The position numbers and the translations under genes are program-made. The notes below the pieces were generated by a model. That model made no database searches and was not told the DNA's origin. It saw only the letters and a list, made by a program, of their open reading frames with translations. 64,000 bases of DNA from Bacillus sp. V59.32b (GTDB taxonomy: Bacteria > Bacillota > Bacilli > Bacillales > DSM-1321): the NCBI RefSeq assembly GCF_003429085.1, contig NZ_QVTC01000034.1, positions 1 through 64,000 on the forward strand, read 5' to 3'. Shown one piece after another: positions 60,368 through 64,000 of this stretch (positions are counted from its first letter, which is position 1; each line of letters starts with the position of its first letter).

Positions 60368-62134
60368 TTATGTAGCTTTATATAAGTAAATTTTCCATGC
60401 TGCTTGTTTGGAGGTGAAAACTTGTTCCAAATGAAGCTCGATGTCGCTTGCGTTCTCAATCGGAAGTGCTGAAAACAGATAGGATCCTCCAAGGTCTTTA
60501 AATGCCTGGGTGTTTACATCAAGGTGCTTTAATCGCTTTTTAGAATCTTTTCTAATCATGTAATGCTTGCCCAGTTCATCTGTAAACAGATAGCATCTCC
60601 CTCCCCATTCATCAAAATAAATCCGGAGAGTCTTATTTTTCGCCAATTCCTCTTCAATTATTTTGCGAAACTTGTATTTATAGCGTAACGGATAAAAATT
60701 ATTGTACGTATCGAGCGTGTAAAACCCGTTATACTGGGCGATCGCCGGATGTATGCCAATGCTTGCGACCCGATAATCCTCTTTAGGTCTCCCGATATAT
60801 TCCTCTATATCATCGAATAATTCTTCGGCATAAAATTCTCTCACGGTAGGCTTCTTTTGATAAATAATTTCATCATTAAACGCAAACAGGACAATAATTT
60901 GAGCGATGATGATGGCTGTGATCGATTGTTTATTTTTCGTGCAATTCCAAATAATTTTCAAGGCAAGCGCAAATCCAAGATATATGACTAGCGGTCTCAA
61001 AAAATGATATCTGGCAAAATTAAACGTATCCAAAAAATGAAATCTTTCCGTTAAAGGCAGCCAGCCTTTGTAAAACCAGAACGCATACCATGCGGAGAGG
61101 CAAAAGTTCAATCCTAACAAGAAGACAAACACGTTCTCTTTTCTCCATAATTTATGCTTGATCACCAAGTAAAGAGCAAATAGGATGATTGGAAGCATAA
61201 TAAGACCATGCACCGTCATCACGTGTATATGCCCCAGCACAAAATTCTTAAAAGTCAGGCGAACGGATCTCCATAGCGGAAGCCTTGCGTGAAAATATTC
61301 ATCCCGGCTATTTCCTTCTGTAGAAAAAAGAAAGGAATGAACGAGTCTGTATTCGACTAACATGTAGATGAACGTCATATAGGCTATCGAGCATATAAAA
61401 CGGAAATTCCATCCCTTCCCTCTGATAACGTCGACAAGCCAAAATGCAGCCATTGCAGTCAGAAAAAAGAAAAAGCCGAGCACAAAACTTGAATACAACG
61501 GCAAAAGAGTGAGCACAAGGTAGTTTTTCCAGGAATGGTCGCCCTTTCTGATATGTAAGAAAGCCCAGAGAGCAAGCGGCATTCCCAGCGTACTTAACAT
61601 GCCGGATGGCCAAAAAGGTGTGAGCGCGAATCCAAGAGCCGTCCCAACCCTGATCACGCCCCATTCATCCCGCTTGATAAAATGGCACTTCAACAGCAAA
61701 TACATCCCGACGAAAGCAATAAACCGGGTAATTGCCTGGCTCAGCCCGTAAGCAGTCATTGTTGGGAACAAAGCATACAACCAGACAATTCCACTAAACT
61801 CTGTACCGAAAGCATTTCTCGGCAAGCCATTGATGATTTGCGGTATTTCCGCTGTCACCCCACCGAACAGCTGGCCGCTTTCGGTTAACACCTTATACCA
61901 GGCAATGTTAGAGTCTAAATTATCATGAACCCGAATATGTGCATTCTCTCCTAAAATAAACAATGGTCCCAAGTAGACAGCGATCAAAATCAATGCGCAG
62001 CCAATTAGCCTCCGCTCTTTATTAGCAGATAGGAAAGTATAAACTTTCTTATCTGCATAAGTGCGACTACGCCTCTGACTTCGCCTTTCAGGCTCGCCAA
62101 TCGGCGAGTTTTCTTTATCTACTCTAAAAAACAA
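60368..62134 (-). CDS. DUF6044-like polytopic membrane protein
   Basis: 588 residues with about 12 hydrophobic segments (residues 40-420) and a C-terminal soluble part. GPLFILGENAHIRVHDNLDS after the first helix is typical of the group. Likely a glycosyltransferase C-type or lipid-linked sugar handling protein that receives the sugar from the GT2 product. Start TTG 62134 follows GGGGTG. The first ~37 residues (MFFRVDKENSPIGEPERRSQ and onward) are encoded by repeat copy D, read in frame, so the natural N-terminus was probably different. Confidence 0.75.
   Translation of the reverse strand: MFFRVDKENSPIGEPERRSQRRSRTYADKKVYTFLSANKERRLIGCALILIAVYLGPLFILGENAHIRVHDNLDSNIAWYKVLTESGQLFGGVTAEIPQIINGLPRNAFGTEFSGIVWLYALFPTMTAYGLSQAITRFIAFVGMYLLLKCHFIKRDEWGVIRVGTALGFALTPFWPSGMLSTLGMPLALWAFLHIRKGDHSWKNYLVLTLLPLYSSFVLGFFFFLTAMAAFWLVDVIRGKGWNFRFICSIAYMTFIYMLVEYRLVHSFLFSTEGNSRDEYFHARLPLWRSVRLTFKNFVLGHIHVMTVHGLIMLPIILFALYLVIKHKLWRKENVFVFLLGLNFCLSAWYAFWFYKGWLPLTERFHFLDTFNFARYHFLRPLVIYLGFALALKIIWNCTKNKQSITAIIIAQIIVLFAFNDEIIYQKKPTVREFYAEELFDDIEEYIGRPKEDYRVASIGIHPAIAQYNGFYTLDTYNNFYPLRYKYKFRKIIEEELAKNKTLRIYFDEWGGRCYLFTDELGKHYMIRKDSKKRLKHLDVNTQAFKDLGGSYLFSALPIENASDIELHLEQVFTSKQAAWKIYLYKAT
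62022..62120 (-). repeat. Palindromic repeat, copy D, inside the coding frame
   Basis: Minus strand: GATAAAGAAAACTCGCCGAT, hairpin CTCGCCGATTGGCGAG, block AGGCGAAGTCAGAGGCGTAGT, and end hairpin GCAGATAAGAAAG...CTTTCCTATCTGC. It is 99 bases long, a multiple of three, and lies within the first codons of the DUF6044-like gene without a stop codon. Confidence 0.85.
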
Positions 62135-62355
62135 TGATTACACCCCATAAAATAAATTCATGATGCTTATAATTTTTGCTATCGACCTGAAATATATTCC
62201 TTATCCTCTCCTAATTGACAAGTTTCAATCTTGGTTGAAATCTAAAACGGATTCATATCCCCCATCATGGTGGGCATAGGATAGAAAGATTCAGAAAGCA
62301 TAAACCTAAGTAAGAAGAGTCTGAGTCGCTATTCTGTGGAAGGGGTTGGTTCAAC

Positions 62356-63237
62356 ATGATTAAAAAAGCAGTCATTCCCGCCGCGGGTTTGGGGACACGG
62401 TTTCTGCCGGCGACTAAGGCACAGCCGAAAGAAATGCTGCCCATTGTAGATAAGCCAACTATTCAATATATCATCGAAGAAGCGGTACAGTCTGGAATTG
62501 AAGACATTATCATTGTTACAGGAAGAAATAAACGGGCGATCGAGGATCATTTTGATAAGTCAATCGAACTTGAAGTCGCATTAATGAAGAATGGAAAAGA
62601 AGAAATGCTTGAGATGGTCGAGAATATATCAAATCTCGCCAATATTCATTATGTAAGGCAAAAAGAACCGCTTGGGCTCGGCCATGCGGTTCTTTGCGCA
62701 AAAAAATTCATCGGTGACGAAGCGTTTGCCGTTCTGCTCGGTGATGATATTGTCGATAATGATGACATACCTGCATTAAAACAAATGATTGACCAATATG
62801 ATCTTACAGGTTCAAGCGTAATAGGCTGCCATGAAGTCCCCGCTCCAGATGTAGTTAGATACGGAATAATCGATTACTCCCTTAAAATGGATCGATTATA
62901 CAAAGTGGAAGGTTTGGTCGAGAAGCCGACCGTCGAGAAAGCACCTTCTGCACTGGCTATCATTGGAAGGTATATTTTAACCCCGCGCATTTTTTCAATA
63001 TTAGAAACCGTCCAACCTGATAAGCACGGGGAAATCCAGCTAACCGAAGCTCTGGATCAATTACTAATAAGTGAACCCATTTATGCCTACCTTATTAAAG
63101 GTTCCCGATATGATGTGGGAGACAAATTCGGATTTTTACAGGCTACCATCGACTTTGCCCTTAAAAGGCCTGAATTAAAGGAGAAACTAGAAGCATATAT
63201 GAAAGCAACTTTACATCATTTGTATTCTGGTCAATAA
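62356..63237 (+). CDS. gtaB: UTP-glucose-1-phosphate uridylyltransferase
   Basis: 293 residues. N-terminal [20 protein letters not shown] (nucleotide-binding) and [15 protein letters not shown]; ..[12 protein letters not shown] near the end. Makes UDP-glucose for wall teichoic acid, glycolipid and exopolysaccharide synthesis. GGAAGGGG precedes ATG 62356 at about 10 bases. Monocistronic, ends at a bidirectional terminator. Confidence 0.93.
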   Translation: MIKKAVIPAAGLGTRFLPATKAQPKEMLPIVDKPTIQYIIEEAVQSGIEDIIIVTGRNKRAIEDHFDKSIELEVALMKNGKEEMLEMVENISNLANIHYVRQKEPLGLGHAVLCAKKFIGDEAFAVLLGDDIVDNDDIPALKQMIDQYDLTGSSVIGCHEVPAPDVVRYGIIDYSLKMDRLYKVEGLVEKPTVEKAPSALAIIGRYILTPRIFSILETVQPDKHGEIQLTEALDQLLISEPIYAYLIKGSRYDVGDKFGFLQATIDFALKRPELKEKLEAYMKATLHHLYSGQ

Positions 63238-63256
63238 CCCGGGAAAGGAAATTTAA

Positions 63257-63305
63257 ATAACACTTAAAAAAGCTAGGATTTCAATCTAAGCTTTTTTAAA
63301 GTGTT
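63257..63305. terminator. Bidirectional terminator
   Basis: TAACACTTAAAAAAGCT...AGCTTTTTTAAAGTGTTA; an almost perfect palindrome that serves gtaB (plus) and the MATE gene (minus). Confidence 0.92.
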
Positions 63306-64000
63306 ATGTTTCACTTTTAACAAACAGCTCATGTTTATTCCACTTCCCGAATTTATAGTAGAGATAAGCAAAAACACTGCTGATCATGAAGCTTGTTCCC
63401 ATCCCATACGCTATACCCTTCTCGCCAATGAGATCGGAAAATAAAAAGGTCAACGGATAACGTAGAACCCAAAACGAAATGATGTTAAGGACGAGCACTT
63501 GAAACATCGCACCTGAAGCGCGGACAATTCCGTTCAAGATGAAGTTGATGCCGAGAAATGGATAAAAGAAGGCGATAATTTTCAAATAATCTGACCCGAA
63601 CTGCAAGGCATCTTCTTGCCGGATAAATAAACTGATTCCGAATTCAGCGAATAAGAAAATTAAAATCGCAAGAAAAAGCATAATAACCAAGTTGTAAACA
63701 ACACCATATTGAGCTATCTTGTGTACACGAGACCATTGATTCGCACCTATATTCTGACCCGCCATGCTAGTTACCGCCGTACCGAGAGCCGTTGCAGGCA
63801 GCATAATCAGACTATCTATCCTTTGGGCCGCACCGAACCCGGCGACTACGTCTTCCCCATAAGTGTTTACTACGCTCATTAAGGCCATAACCCCCGCAGA
63901 AATAACGGTCATCTGTAATCCGGAAGGTATGCCCATTTTTAAGATAAGAGTCACTTCTTCCCTTTTAGGGGCAGTAGGCCAGCTGAACGGCACCAGTTTC
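63304..64000 (-). CDS. MATE family efflux transporter (C-terminal part)
   Basis: At least 229 residues visible; the gene continues past the window end. Several hydrophobic segments with the MATE repeat signature PATALGTAVTSMAGQNIGANQ and later ..NFILNGIVRASGAMF. Exports cationic drugs or dyes with Na+ or H+. The start lies outside the window. Confidence 0.85.
   Translation of the reverse strand, partial: KLVPFSWPTAPKREEVTLILKMGIPSGLQMTVISAGVMALMSVVNTYGEDVVAGFGAAQRIDSLIMLPATALGTAVTSMAGQNIGANQWSRVHKIAQYGVVYNLVIMLFLAILIFLFAEFGISLFIRQEDALQFGSDYLKIIAFFYPFLGINFILNGIVRASGAMFQVLVLNIISFWVLRYPLTFLFSDLIGEKGIAYGMGTSFMISSVFAYLYYKFGKWNKHELFVKSET

Noticed and set aside
1-64000. tRNA, rRNA, prophage and CRISPR features
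   Set aside because: Nothing with cloverleaf arms, rRNA-like conserved blocks, phage structural genes or cas genes was seen in reading through the window by eye; a tool search could still find something.

Overview
The window looks like the chromosome of a spore-forming Bacillaceae (Bacillus, Neobacillus, Mesobacillus or Peribacillus type). The evidence is family content: a GerA/GerB/GerC germination operon, sporulenol cyclase, a YjcZ-type spore peptide, YqhV, YndM, YpbS and YrhD/YrhE-like proteins, remains of a spoVA operon, strong AGGAGG-type ribosome sites with many TTG/GTG starts, and a GC-rich repeat that recurs in Bacillaceae genomes. No rRNA, tRNA, CRISPR array or prophage was seen.

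Layout. 1-2.1 kb: a DUF421-DUF1657 membrane gene preceded by a collapsed spoVA-type operon; the remnants of DUF1657, spoVAEb and a second DUF1657 gene are readable in the DNA. 2.1-5.1 kb: small genes, a frameshifted methyltransferase and a dead IS200/IS605-type tnpA. 5.1-10 kb: an MFS exporter behind a structured attenuator-like leader, and a large SWIM/SNF2 helicase. 10.3-15.7 kb: YqhV, several tiny hydrophilic proteins, an NhaC-type antiporter, CorA and a DUF1292 protein. 15.8-18.2 kb: an accessory three-gene unit (RsbR-like V4R/STAS sensor, PD-(D/E)XK nuclease-like protein, unknown partner). 18.5-24 kb: DinB, YndM (CTG start), a uracil-DNA-glycosylase-like enzyme, zinc-ribbon proteins, a stand-alone LigD polymerase domain and a MITE-like element. 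24-28 kb: a formate dehydrogenase unit (FDH alpha, DUF1641, HMA-like). 28-38 kb: NRDE protein, YpbS, a UDG-like protein, a 1450-residue secreted amylopullulanase with cre site and promoter, and an SH3-repeat glucosaminidase. 38-51 kb: small genes and repeats, a catechol dioxygenase/NAD-binding pair, gerA-B-C, sporulenol cyclase, LLM flavoenzyme, YjcZ peptide, and proBA behind a proline T-box. 51-58.7 kb: glycogen operon in the order GH15-like, glgB, glgC, glgD, glgA, with no glgP seen. 58.9-64 kb: GtrA, glycosyltransferase 2 and a DUF6044-type polytopic protein (a lipid-linked sugar transfer cassette), gtaB and a truncated MATE exporter.

Themes. Carbon storage and alpha-glucan use (pullulanase and the GH15 gene both carry cre-like sites, plus glgBCDA and gtaB), spore physiology (germinant receptor, sporulenol, spoVA relic, YjcZ) and osmotic/cation handling (proBA, NhaC, CorA) dominate. 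The most unusual observations are a four-copy, roughly 95-nt palindromic repeat with compensatory changes, one copy of which is read in frame into a protein N-terminus; the decayed spoVA operon; the attenuator leader of the MFS gene; and the sensor-nuclease operon whose RsbR-like member lacks both regulatory threonines.
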